DNA of 22,272 nt. Origin: Actinomycetes bacterium (GTDB taxonomy: Bacteria > Actinomycetota > Actinomycetes > Propionibacteriales > Propionibacteriaceae). The notes under the pieces are model-generated. The model was not told the origin of the DNA and made no database searches. It worked only from the letters and a program-made list of their open reading frames with translations. Both the position numbers and the translations under genes were made by a program. The stretch covers positions 1-22,272 of the forward strand of contig JAEXCA010000120.1 in NCBI GenBank assembly GCA_023393755.1. The letters are read 5' to 3'. Of the stretch, positions 5,234 to 13,600 are shown piece by piece (the stretch's first letter is position 1; every line of letters starts with the position of its first letter).

Positions 5234-7738
5234 ATGCGTCTGGGTAAGCGGTTGTACTCGCTGTTCATCTTCCTCGGCGTCTCGATCCTCGGCGGGGGCC
5301 TGGTGGCCGGGCTGGTGATACCGGCGGTCAGCATGGCGACCACCAGCGGACGGGACGCCGCGCAGAGCCTGGACGCCCTGCCGGCCGAGTTCGAGCCCAC
5401 CGACGCCGCCGAGCGGACCCGCGTGGAACTCGCCGACGGCACCTTCCTGACCTACTTCTACAAGGAGAACCGGGTCAACGAGAAGCTGGAGAACGTCGCA
5501 CCGATCATGCGCGCCGCCCAGGTCGCGATCGAGGATCACCGGTTCTACCAGCACGGCGCGATCGACGTCACCGGCACCCTGCGCGCGCTCGTCAGCACCA
5601 GCCAGGGGGTGACCCAGGGCGGTTCGAGCATCACCCAGCAGTACGTCCGGATGCTGCTGCTGCAGGCCGCGGACGCCGCCAACGACACCGCGGCCCGCAA
5701 TGCCGCCGTCGAGAACACCATGGCCCGCAAGATCCGCGAGATGCGGTTCGCCATGGCCCTGGAGCGCAAGTACACCAAGGATCAGATCCTGGAGGGCTAC
5801 CTCAACATCAGCTACTACGGCGACGGCGCCTACGGCGTCGGCGCGGCGGCGAAGCACTACTTCAACGTCTCGGCGTCCAAGCTCGATCTGGCCCAGGCCG
5901 CGATGCTCGCCGGGCTGGTCCGCAACCCCAACATCAACCCGGTGAAGTATCCGGCGGAGGCGATCTCGCGACGCAACGACGTGATCGACCGGATGCTGCA
6001 GCTGTCGAAGGATCCGGAATCCACGCTGTTCGGCATCATCACCGACGAGGAGGCCGCCGCGGCCAAGGCCGAGCCCTTCGACCCCAGCAAGGTCACCGAC
6101 GACAAGCTCAACTGCGCCAACTCCCGCTACCCGTTCGTCTGCGACTACGCGCTGCGGGTGCTCCGCGACCAGCCCAGCGCGCTGGGCAGCACGGCGAAGG
6201 ATCGGCTCGACCGGATGTACCGCGGCGGCCTGACGATCACGCTGACCATCGACCCGAAGATCCAGAAGCAGTCGGAGAAGACGATCGCCGAGTATCTCGA
6301 CGCCCGCGATCCGGCGGTCGCGGTGATCACCATGCTGGATCCGTCCACCGGCGACATCATCGCGATGGCGCAGAGTCGTCCCAAGTGGGGCAACGACCTG
6401 AAGAAGGGCCTGACCAACTACAACTACGCGGTGTCCCGCAAGATGGGCGGTAAAGAGGGCTTCCAGGGAGGCTCCACCTTCAAGGCCTTCGTGGCGGCGG
6501 CCGCGCTGGAATCGGGCATGGGCGCCTACGGCAGGTACAAGGCCGACCACCAGGTGCACCTCGGCGGCAAGACCTTCAAATCCTGCGACGGTCCGTTCAC
6601 CCTGCAGGGGAAGTGGGATCCGGTCGGCGGGGCCGGCGGCGCGATGATCGACATGTTCACCGGGGTGACCAAGTCGGTCAACACCTACTTCGCCCAGTTG
6701 ATCCAGGCCGTCGGCGGATGCGAGTCGGTCACCATGGCCACCAAACTCGGCCTGGAGATGGGCCAGCCGCAGCCCGAGAAGGGCTACCCGGACGTGATGG
6801 CGTACGACACCGTCCCGTCCTTCACGCTGGGCGCGGTCGAGGTCAGCCCGCTCTCCCTGATCTCGGCCTACGGCACCTTCGCCAACCGCGGCGTGCGCTG
6901 CGAGCCCAACATCATCGCCTCGATCGAGACCCGCAGCGGCACCCCGATCGAGCCCCCCGAGACCAAGTGCGAGCGGGTGATCTCCAAGGACGTGGCCGAC
7001 GGGATCAACAAGATCTTCCAGGGCCCGATGAACTACGGCACCGCCCGGCCGGCGAAGCTCCCCGGCGTCCAGATGGCCGGCAAGACCGGAACCGTCTCCG
7101 ACACCCGCGCGGTCTGGACGATCGGCTACACCCCGGAACTCGTCGGCGGCGCGGTGATCTCCTACGACAGCGACCCGGCCTGGGATTCGTTCTGGGACAA
7201 GCACCGCAGAAGCTACATGCAGGGCGCCTACATGAAGTACTCCAAGCGCTGGCTGGCGGCCCGTTCCGGTCAGGACGCCGGCGGCCGCCTGCTGCGTCCG
7301 GCGTTCGGCTACGCGGTCAAGAACCTGGAAGGCTTCGAGGGCACCAAGTTCAAGGAGCCGCCGGCGTCCATTCTCAACGGCGAGCAGGTCGACGTGCCCA
7401 GCTGCTCCGGTGCGAGCGTGAAGCAGTGTGAGAAGAAGCTGGAGAAGGCCGGGTTCTCCGCCTACAGCATCAAGGTGAAGTCGGACGCGGCCAAGGGCAC
7501 GCTGGTGGGCACCGAGCCCAGTGGCAAGGCGCCGAAGGGCTCGGGTGTCGCGATTCAGATCTCGAAGGGCCCCAAGGAGGGCTCGGAGGCCTGGTGCCGG
7601 CTGGTGGGCAACGAGTTGCTTCCCCAGTGCGTGCAGTATCTGCCACCGCCGGTCTGCGAGGAGGGCTGGGTGCTCATACCCGAGCCGCTGCCCGGCTACT
7701 GCGCGCCGGTGGACGCCGGCGGCGGCAGACGGCGGTGA
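5234..7738 (+). CDS. ponA2: Bifunctional class A penicillin-binding protein with PASTA domain, PonA2-like
   Basis: This 834-residue peptidoglycan synthase has a short cytoplasmic start, one membrane helix (about 9-35) and a GT51 glycosyltransferase domain with the catalytic EDHRFYQHG motif (Glu100). The transpeptidase domain has STFK (Ser414, Lys417), SVN (481-483) and KTGTVSD (Lys617). A PASTA repeat (about 719-783) is followed by a 50-residue tail with four cysteines. It polymerises and cross-links cell-wall glycan outside the membrane. The ATG at 5234 is preferred over upstream TTG/ATG codons because the membrane helix follows at once and a -10 box lies just before it. It is divergent to whiB4, and its TGA overlaps the GTG of the metallophosphoesterase. 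Confidence 0.94.
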   Translation: MRLGKRLYSLFIFLGVSILGGGLVAGLVIPAVSMATTSGRDAAQSLDALPAEFEPTDAAERTRVELADGTFLTYFYKENRVNEKLENVAPIMRAAQVAIEDHRFYQHGAIDVTGTLRALVSTSQGVTQGGSSITQQYVRMLLLQAADAANDTAARNAAVENTMARKIREMRFAMALERKYTKDQILEGYLNISYYGDGAYGVGAAAKHYFNVSASKLDLAQAAMLAGLVRNPNINPVKYPAEAISRRNDVIDRMLQLSKDPESTLFGIITDEEAAAAKAEPFDPSKVTDDKLNCANSRYPFVCDYALRVLRDQPSALGSTAKDRLDRMYRGGLTITLTIDPKIQKQSEKTIAEYLDARDPAVAVITMLDPSTGDIIAMAQSRPKWGNDLKKGLTNYNYAVSRKMGGKEGFQGGSTFKAFVAAAALESGMGAYGRYKADHQVHLGGKTFKSCDGPFTLQGKWDPVGGAGGAMIDMFTGVTKSVNTYFAQLIQAVGGCESVTMATKLGLEMGQPQPEKGYPDVMAYDTVPSFTLGAVEVSPLSLISAYGTFANRGVRCEPNIIASIETRSGTPIEPPETKCERVISKDVADGINKIFQGPMNYGTARPAKLPGVQMAGKTGTVSDTRAVWTIGYTPELVGGAVISYDSDPAWDSFWDKHRRSYMQGAYMKYSKRWLAARSGQDAGGRLLRPAFGYAVKNLEGFEGTKFKEPPASILNGEQVDVPSCSGASVKQCEKKLEKAGFSAYSIKVKSDAAKGTLVGTEPSGKAPKGSGVAIQISKGPKEGSEAWCRLVGNELLPQCVQYLPPPVCEEGWVLIPEPLPGYCAPVDAGGGRRR

Positions 7739-8643
7739 CCGTCCGCCGGCTGCTGGGTGGACTGGCCCTGACCGGCGCCGCCTGCTTCGGCTACGGCGTG
7801 CTGGTCGAGAACCAGGCCTTCCGGCTGCGTCGGGTGAGCGTGCCCGTCCTGCCCCCCGGGTCACCGCGGCTGCGGGTGCTGCACATCTCGGACGCGCACC
7901 TGCTGGTGCGGAACCGGGCGCGCGCCCGCTTCATCGAGGGGTTGGCCGGCCTGGAGCCCGATCTGGTGGTGAACACCGGCGACAACGTGGCCGAGCCGGC
8001 CGCCATCGAGACCCTGGCCCGCGCGCTGGGGAGGCTGCTGGAACGTCCCGGGGTGTACGTGATGGGCTCGAACGACTACACCGGGCCGCTGTTCACCAAC
8101 CCGCTGGGCTATCTGATCCGCTCGACCGCGCGGGAGGGCCTGGACAGCGCGCCTCCGCTACCCACCTCGCGGCTGAAGGCCGCGTTGTCGTCCGGCGGCT
8201 GGATCGACCTCACCCAGGCCAGGACCCTGCTGGAGATCGGCGGTCTGACCCTCGAACTGCGCGGCACTGACGACGCCCACCTCGGCCTGGACAACTACGC
8301 GGCGATCGCCGGACGGCCGGACCGCACCGCCGATCTGGCGATCGGCGTGACCCACGCCCCCTTCCGTCGGGTGCTGGACGCGATGACGGCGGACAAGGTG
8401 AAGCTGATCTTCGCCGGGCACACCCACGGCGGGCAGGTCTGCGTCCCGCTGTACGGGGCGCTGACCACCAACTGCGACCTACCGCTCCGCCAGGCGAAGG
8501 GGCTGTCGAAGCACAAGGCCGGCGGCCGCACCTCGTGGCTGCACGTCTCCGCGGGGCTGGGCAGTTCGCCGATGGCGCCGTACCGCTTCGCCTGTCCACC
8601 CGAAGCGACCCTGGTGAGCCTCACCCCGCGGCCGGTTGGGTGA
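7735..8643 (+). CDS. Membrane-anchored metallophosphoesterase
   Basis: This 302-residue calcineurin-like phosphoesterase begins with a signal-anchor helix (about 5-24). The metal-binding motifs follow in order: DAH (Asp53, His55), GDN (Asp83), the GNH-like GSND (Asn113), THAP (His207) and GHTHGG (His229, His231). The family hydrolyses phosphoesters using two metal ions; this YkuE/YaeI-like group is membrane-associated and its substrate is unknown. The third motif reads GSND rather than GNHD, a known variant in this group, so the usual histidine is absent. The GTG at 7735 overlaps the ponA2 stop (GTGA), so it is probably translated together with ponA2. Confidence 0.9.
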   Translation: MTVRRLLGGLALTGAACFGYGVLVENQAFRLRRVSVPVLPPGSPRLRVLHISDAHLLVRNRARARFIEGLAGLEPDLVVNTGDNVAEPAAIETLARALGRLLERPGVYVMGSNDYTGPLFTNPLGYLIRSTAREGLDSAPPLPTSRLKAALSSGGWIDLTQARTLLEIGGLTLELRGTDDAHLGLDNYAAIAGRPDRTADLAIGVTHAPFRRVLDAMTADKVKLIFAGHTHGGQVCVPLYGALTTNCDLPLRQAKGLSKHKAGGRTSWLHVSAGLGSSPMAPYRFACPPEATLVSLTPRPVG

Positions 8644-8660
8644 ACGGGGTGGGATTGGGC

Positions 8661-8666
8661 TAGACT
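8661..8666 (+). promoter_or_regulatory. -10 box TAGACT for tRNA-Pro
   Basis: TAGACT lies 34 nt before the tRNA and just after the metallophosphoesterase stop. No convincing -35 is seen. Confidence 0.45.
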
Positions 8667-8700
8667 GCCACCCGGCCCTGACCGCAAAGTCGGGGTCGAT

Positions 8701-8778
<78 letters not shown>

Positions 8779-8801
8779 CGGAATACCGCTCTGACTAGGA
8801 G

Positions 8802-8828
8802 AAACACCACCAGTCAGGGCGGTGTTTT
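8802..8828 (+). terminator. Rho-independent terminator after tRNA-Pro, inside the element
   Basis: AAACACC (8802-8808) pairs with GGTGTTT (8821-8827), and a T-run covers 8825-8828. It lies inside the element and so replaces the original tRNA terminator displaced by integration. An overlapping CTGACT/AGTCAG pair (8791-8796, 8812-8817) could form an alternative fold. Confidence 0.75.
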
Positions 8829-8834
8829 CATCTT

Positions 8835-8853
8835 TGCACAACATATGCACAAC
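8835..8853 (+). repeat. Left arm-type site with paired GCACAAC half-sites
   Basis: The 19-bp sequence here is identical and in the same orientation to 18719-18737. It is made of GCACAAC twice with an 11-bp period (GCACAACATATGCACAAC). It begins 60 bp inside attL. A repeated pair at both ends of an integrated element fits integrase arm-binding sites. Confidence 0.65.
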
Positions 8854-8972
8854 GAGGGAACGTTGCTGATCCGTCGAGTTGTGACCGCATCCGTGTGATT
8901 CAGCAGCTGCCCGGTCTCCCTTGGGAGAGTGCACGCCGCACCCGATCTGCGACCTCCTGCCATGCTTCTTCC

Positions 8973-9395
8973 ATGACGTTGCCACCAGACTCGTATGTCG
9001 ACACGATGCCTTGCGATCCAGAGCTCCTGGTAGAGCTCGGACGTGTCACGTGGGCTGCCGCTCGGCTCCACGCGGGCGTTCGAGACGCAATCAACCGACT
9101 CAACGGGCTCCCCTCCGACGAGCCGTTCACCAAATCCTTGGGGCAGGCGGTAAACGCCCTTGAGCACGCCGCGAGGCAAGCAGGCAGATATGACCAGGTC
9201 GATTGGACCGCGACCATTGGTCGACCGGCTGTGCACCGTAGGAACGCGGTCGTCCATGCCGTCACCTACACGGCTCCCGATGGCAGGCAAGCGATTGGAA
9301 CCGTCGATCACTCTGCACCTGGACGCTTCCTGCGTGACGATCTGCGAGAGGTCAGCCTCCACCTCATCCATGCAAGCATGACCCTTCCCGCCTGA
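8973..9395 (+). CDS. Small HEPN-motif protein upstream of the TIR-like gene
   Basis: I do not recognise a named family for this 140-residue, mostly helical protein. Residues 15-70 are amphipathic helices (ELLVELGRVTWAAARLHAGV, SLGQAVNALEHAARQAG). They lead into HRRNAVVHAVTY, where RNAVVH (Arg90 to His95) matches the R-x4-H motif of HEPN ribonucleases, including the polar residue after the arginine. HEPN proteins are common RNase toxins and defence effectors; RNase activity here is inferred from the motif only. It precedes the TIR-like gene by 35 nt on the same strand, so the pair is probably co-transcribed. The ATG at 8973 has no strong Shine-Dalgarno sequence; a GTG at 8895 or an ATG at 9006 is possible. 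Confidence 0.7.
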   Translation: MTLPPDSYVDTMPCDPELLVELGRVTWAAARLHAGVRDAINRLNGLPSDEPFTKSLGQAVNALEHAARQAGRYDQVDWTATIGRPAVHRRNAVVHAVTYTAPDGRQAIGTVDHSAPGRFLRDDLREVSLHLIHASMTLPA

Positions 9396-9430
9396 GAGCC
9401 GATGGTGCGGAGTGTGCCTCGGGCCCACCT

Positions 9431-10138
9431 GTGACGCCTGCCGGACGCAAGTGCTGGGCGTCCACAGCCGGGTATCTGGACTCGATTCACGAGTGGTACG
9501 CCGAGTATGACCGCGGGTGCGACTCCGCTGAAATCTACGTCGATATCGGCACTAATACGCGGCTCACCTTCCGGTACGCGTCGCGCTGGGACGAGAGTCG
9601 GATCGGGTACACGGCACCCACTCGTGGCGAGGTTGAGCGACTCATGCAGGTATTCACTTCCTGTGCCGGCCAACACCGCATCCCCGATCCTCCGAAACCG
9701 GCCACCCCACCAGAGCCGCCGGTCGTCGTGTTCATTGGTCACGGGCACAGTGCCGACTGGCGTGCCATTAAGGACCACCTGCACGACAAGCAGGGATATG
9801 CGGTGGAGGCGTACGAGGTCGGCGCCCGTGCCGGACTGTCCATCTCTGCTGTCCTAGACAAAATGGCATCAAAGAGCAGCTTCGCTGTGTTGGTGCTTAC
9901 CGCGGAGGACTTCATGGAGACCGGCCTCGCGCGCCCACGGCAAAACGTCGTTCACGAGTTGGGCCTCTTCCAGGGGCACCTCGGATTCCCGCGCGCTATT
10001 GCTGTTGTGGAGGAAGGGGTCGAGGTACTGAGTAACCTCGCTGGCGTGGACCAGATCCGGTATCCAACCGGGCAGATAGGCACAACCTTTGGCGACATCC
10101 TAGCAACTCTGCGCCGGGAGTTCGGTGATCGTCGCTGA
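9431..10138 (+). CDS. TIR-like domain protein of the CAP12/PF10137 type
   Basis: This 235-residue protein has an unrecognised N-terminal domain (about 1-90) ending in a proline-rich linker (PDPPKPATPPEPP). A TIR-like domain follows (about 97-235): VVVFIGHGHSADW (first strand and loop), a middle SFAVLVLTAEDF, and RQNVVHELGLFQGHLG. Glu176 in that last stretch is the expected catalytic glutamate of NAD-consuming TIR enzymes. The pattern is that of 'predicted nucleotide-binding protein containing TIR-like domain', the family found in the effector of some CBASS/Pycsar systems. No cyclase or STING domain is nearby. The start is a GTG with only a weak ribosome site. It converges with the HTH gene across a 6-bp gap. 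NADase activity is inferred. Confidence 0.85.
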   Translation: MTPAGRKCWASTAGYLDSIHEWYAEYDRGCDSAEIYVDIGTNTRLTFRYASRWDESRIGYTAPTRGEVERLMQVFTSCAGQHRIPDPPKPATPPEPPVVVFIGHGHSADWRAIKDHLHDKQGYAVEAYEVGARAGLSISAVLDKMASKSSFAVLVLTAEDFMETGLARPRQNVVHELGLFQGHLGFPRAIAVVEEGVEVLSNLAGVDQIRYPTGQIGTTFGDILATLRREFGDRR

Positions 10139-10144
10139 CACCAG

Positions 10145-10579
10145 TCACCAGGTGACGTAGTCCTCGGGATCGACAGCCGGGAGTGGCGGAAACAGCTTCG
10201 CCACGTCACTGAGCAGGACGCGGATGAGGTTGTAGCCACCCTTGACGGCGGGGAGGGCTCCTTCGCGGATACGTCGCCGGAGAGTCTCCTGGCTGACGCC
10301 GTACAGCTCGCCGGCCTCGGCGAGCGATACATAGCGATCACCCTCCGCGGGGATGGCTGCGGCGGAGCCGCGCAGGCTCCGTCTCCTGGTGGTGTGGCGG
10401 GCAGCGCGGCTACTCGGCCGGGGTGCGTCGGGCAGCCCCTGCTCGTCGGCCTCCTTCGGTGCTGACTTGAGGGGCACCACGTCGGCGGTCCCCCTGGGCT
10501 CTCCATCATCCGCAGGTTGGCGAATGAACTCGAAGGGAAACAGGGGCTCCGGTTCCGGAGCTTGGTGTGTGCTGGCCAT
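10145..10579 (-). CDS. Excisionase-like helix-turn-helix protein
   Basis: This 144-residue protein has a long, low-complexity, charged N-terminal region (1-80). A MerR/excisionase-type winged HTH follows, YVSLAEAGELYGVSQETLRR then GALPAVKGGYNLIRVLLSDV (about 83-127). Such proteins act as recombination directionality factors or local repressors in elements with tyrosine recombinases. A strong Shine-Dalgarno (AGGAAGGAGG) precedes the ATG. It follows the relaxase gene by 44 nt on the same strand, so it may share its transcript, and it lies far from the integrase. A frameshifted copy of its C-terminal half is found at 20069-20224, outside the element. Whether it controls excision or transfer cannot be told from sequence. 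Confidence 0.8.
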   Translation of the reverse strand: MASTHQAPEPEPLFPFEFIRQPADDGEPRGTADVVPLKSAPKEADEQGLPDAPRPSSRAARHTTRRRSLRGSAAAIPAEGDRYVSLAEAGELYGVSQETLRRRIREGALPAVKGGYNLIRVLLSDVAKLFPPLPAVDPEDYVTW

Positions 10580-10623
10580 GTCTGGCCTCCTTCCTTCTGG
10601 ATCTCTCCTGCCGGTGTTCTCGG

Positions 10624-13600
10624 CTACCGGTCGATGCCCGGACTGCGGGTTGGCCGGGGCAGTGGGAGTTCGTGTCGGTCGCGACCAGGGCCGCGCCGTG
10701 ACGCGTCCGGGTCGATGCGCTCCGGCGTGAGCAAGCCGTCAAGACGGGATCGGAGCGCATCGGCCTTGTGTTCATCGGGCAGCGGTACTCGCGCGGGCCC
10801 GAGCAGCCGGCGGGGTAGCCATTCGCCGTGTGGGTCAGCCTTGGCGCAGGCGCGAGCTGTGCGGAGCACGGCGGGGTCCTCGATGGTGTCGGGGTGGGCG
10901 TCGTGGATCCGTTCGACCCAGTCCAGGACGACGGCCGGTTCCTTCGCGAGGCGTCCGTCGAGGCGGTGCTGGACACGTGCCTCCTGCACGTGGTTGCGGA
11001 CGGGTCCGGTGGGCCGCAGATCGGCATCAGCAACCTGATGCGACGCCCGCCAGATCGCGATGTCTGCGAGCACGTCGCGGCTCGGCGCTTCGGAGAGTTC
11101 CCTCGCCCACCGTGGGAGATCCTCGCCCGCGAGCACCCGGCTGCGGAGGTCCCGGACGAGGGTCTCGACAAGAGATGCCCGTTGCGCGAGGTAGGGAGCC
11201 CACGTGGGGTGGGTATCGAGCAGCTTGGGGATGCCCGGGAGCCACGGTAGCGGACGGTGGGTGTCGTCCACCCGCAGGTCGTGGATGTCGATCCGGTAGT
11301 CGATGACGGCGGCCGGATCGCGGGCGTCCTCGACCCCCTCCTCGCTGGCGGTCCAGACGAGGATGTTGGCGGCGTCGAGCCCGTTGGCGTGCAGGACGAG
11401 CAGGTGGCTCTTCAGCACATTCCAAGCGTCGGCGTCGACCAGAGGGATACCAGTTGCGTCGGCGGCCCGCTCGAGTTGGGCAGCAACCTCGGGGCCGGCG
11501 AACTCCGCGGCGGCGTAGCGGATCGCGTCGTGGTAGCGCACCACGGCCTCACCGAGGAGGGACGCGGGGTCCACGGCACGGGCGAGTTGGGTCGTGACCG
11601 ACACTGGCGAGTCGTCGCGGGCGAGGATGCCTTCCAGGACTTCGTTCGGGGTGGGTGGGCTGATGGTGGCGGGGTGGAAGCGCGCCTCGGGGTCCCCGTT
11701 GGGCCCGCTGGCGAGCCAGGCGTGGTTGGCATGCCGTCCGCGGGTCAGCATCGTGTACAGCTGTTGGCGCGACATCGCGTCCGTCGCGAGACCGTGGCAG
11801 GTGTCGGCGGTCACGCCCTGTGCGGTGTGGATGGTGGTGGCGTAGCCCAGTTCGGTGTGCTGGGTGACGTAGCCGGCTGGCAGGGTGGTCTTCCGGCCGG
11901 TCTGGTTGTGACGGACGTCCAGACCACCGTCTCCGCGCACACCGAGGACGGTCCAGCGGTCGCCGTTGCGCACCCATCCGTCGCTGCCGGCGCGCAGCCG
12001 CCGGTTGTTGTGCCGGGTGAGGACTATGTCCCCCTTGCTCGCACGGTTCCCGTCCGCCAGGTCGGCCTCGATGCCGGAATGCGCCTCCCGGAGACGATGG
12101 GCGCGAGCGCGCCGGTTGAGATCGGCGACCTGATCCCTGGTTGGGGCGAGCATCAGGGCATCGAGTCGGTTGCGTTTGTCGTCCAGCCAGGCGTCGAACA
12201 AGCCGGCAGCCGCGGTCGTTGGGTCACCGACGTGGACGCGTCCCTGGTCGTAGTAGAACCCGAGCGCGCCGGGGTCGCCCTCGCGCAGCGCGAGGGATGC
12301 GGCGCGTTCGGCCGGGTCGTGGAAGCGCATGACCTCGTCGAGCCGTAGCACGTGGTGCTGGGCCGCGATGTCGCGCAGCACGCCGCCGGAGGCGATCGCG
12401 CCGAGTTGTTGGTCGTCGCCGACCAGACGGACGCTGGCGCCCTGGTCGAGGGCGTAGCTGATCACCTGGTCGAGGACCAGGGTATCGGCCATACCTGCCT
12501 CGTCGATGATCACCAGGGTCTTGTCGGTGATCCGGCCAGCCCAGGCGGCTTTGTGCTTGTCGTGGGCGAGCTTGTGGAGGGTGTCGGTGGGGGCATCGGC
12601 GCCCAAAGCTTGACCAAGCTGCTTGGCGGCCGTCGCCGACGGCGCGAGGCCGACGACGTCCCCGCCGCTGTTGGCCCAGGCTGTCTTGAGGGCACGCATG
12701 GCGGTGGTCTTGCCTGAGCCAGCGGGTGCGAGAGCAAGTTGCACGCGTCGTCCGGACGTGGCCATCGCGACCACCATGTCCGTTTGGCTGGGGTTCAGCG
12801 GGGTGTCAGTGGCGCGAGCGGCGAGGAGCATCATCTCGATCGAGTTGGTGTCGGCGCTGCGTCCACCTGTGCGGCCAGCGGCGTCAATGATCCGGCGTTC
12901 GGCGTAGAGCATCCGTTCGGAGGTGTACCAGTCCGACCCAGCCACCCGGTAGACCGAGGTGCCATCCAAGCGACGCATGACCGCCGGCTCCTCAATCCCA
13001 TCGCCCGACTGGGTGAGCCGCACCGACCGCCCCAGGACGTGGGCGATCAAGTGCTCGACTGTCGCCTCAAGGTCAGCCGGCCGGACACCGGCGGTACGGA
13101 CCTGGCGCTGGGCCTCTGCACGGACATGGACCTCCTGCCACTGGCCGCGTCGTTCCTCCACACCCGCCATCACGAGTTCGGCGGTACGGGCGAACCACGA
13201 ACCGTCCAGTGTCGGCGCTGCTCGCGCGGTCTGGCTGAACACCCTGGACAGCATCGCTTCCACGCCGCCTTGGCCGAGAACCCTGTCGGCCTCTGCTCGC
13301 CAGGCTTCCCGCTGCTCGTTGCGGGAGCGCGGCTCGTGCTTTGCCTCCCGGGTCTCCAGCGTGGCCTGCTGGTACAGGTCCTGCTGCTCTGCCGGGGTCG
13401 GCGGGCGACCATGATTGTGATGGAAGGCCATAGCCAACTCGCCCGCGCGGTCGGTGATGTCGGCCCGACGTTTCGACCACGCTTTGGTCAGCTGTGGATC
13501 GACCCCGATGATCTCCCGGACGGGTTGGCGGCCGTCCGTCCTGGGGACGTCCTGCCACACGACGCCGAGACGCTCGGTTAGGTGGGCCTGCAGGGCCGTG

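Noticed and set aside
5156..7864. Long reverse-strand open frame of about 900 codons opposite ponA2
   Set aside because: It is antisense to a protein with clear catalytic motifs and has a composition rich in R, G, A, L and D with no domain, as expected from high-GC codon shadowing.
8814..9428. Reverse-strand frame of about 200 codons opposite the HEPN-motif gene
   Set aside because: It overlaps the terminator and arm site (SLCICCAKMK) and lacks a domain; the plus-strand frame has the HEPN motif and sits in line with the TIR-like gene.
11257..13581. Long plus-strand open frames opposite the relaxase
   Set aside because: Low-complexity V/G/R-rich readings antisense to a well-supported MobF relaxase; no motif or ribosome site.
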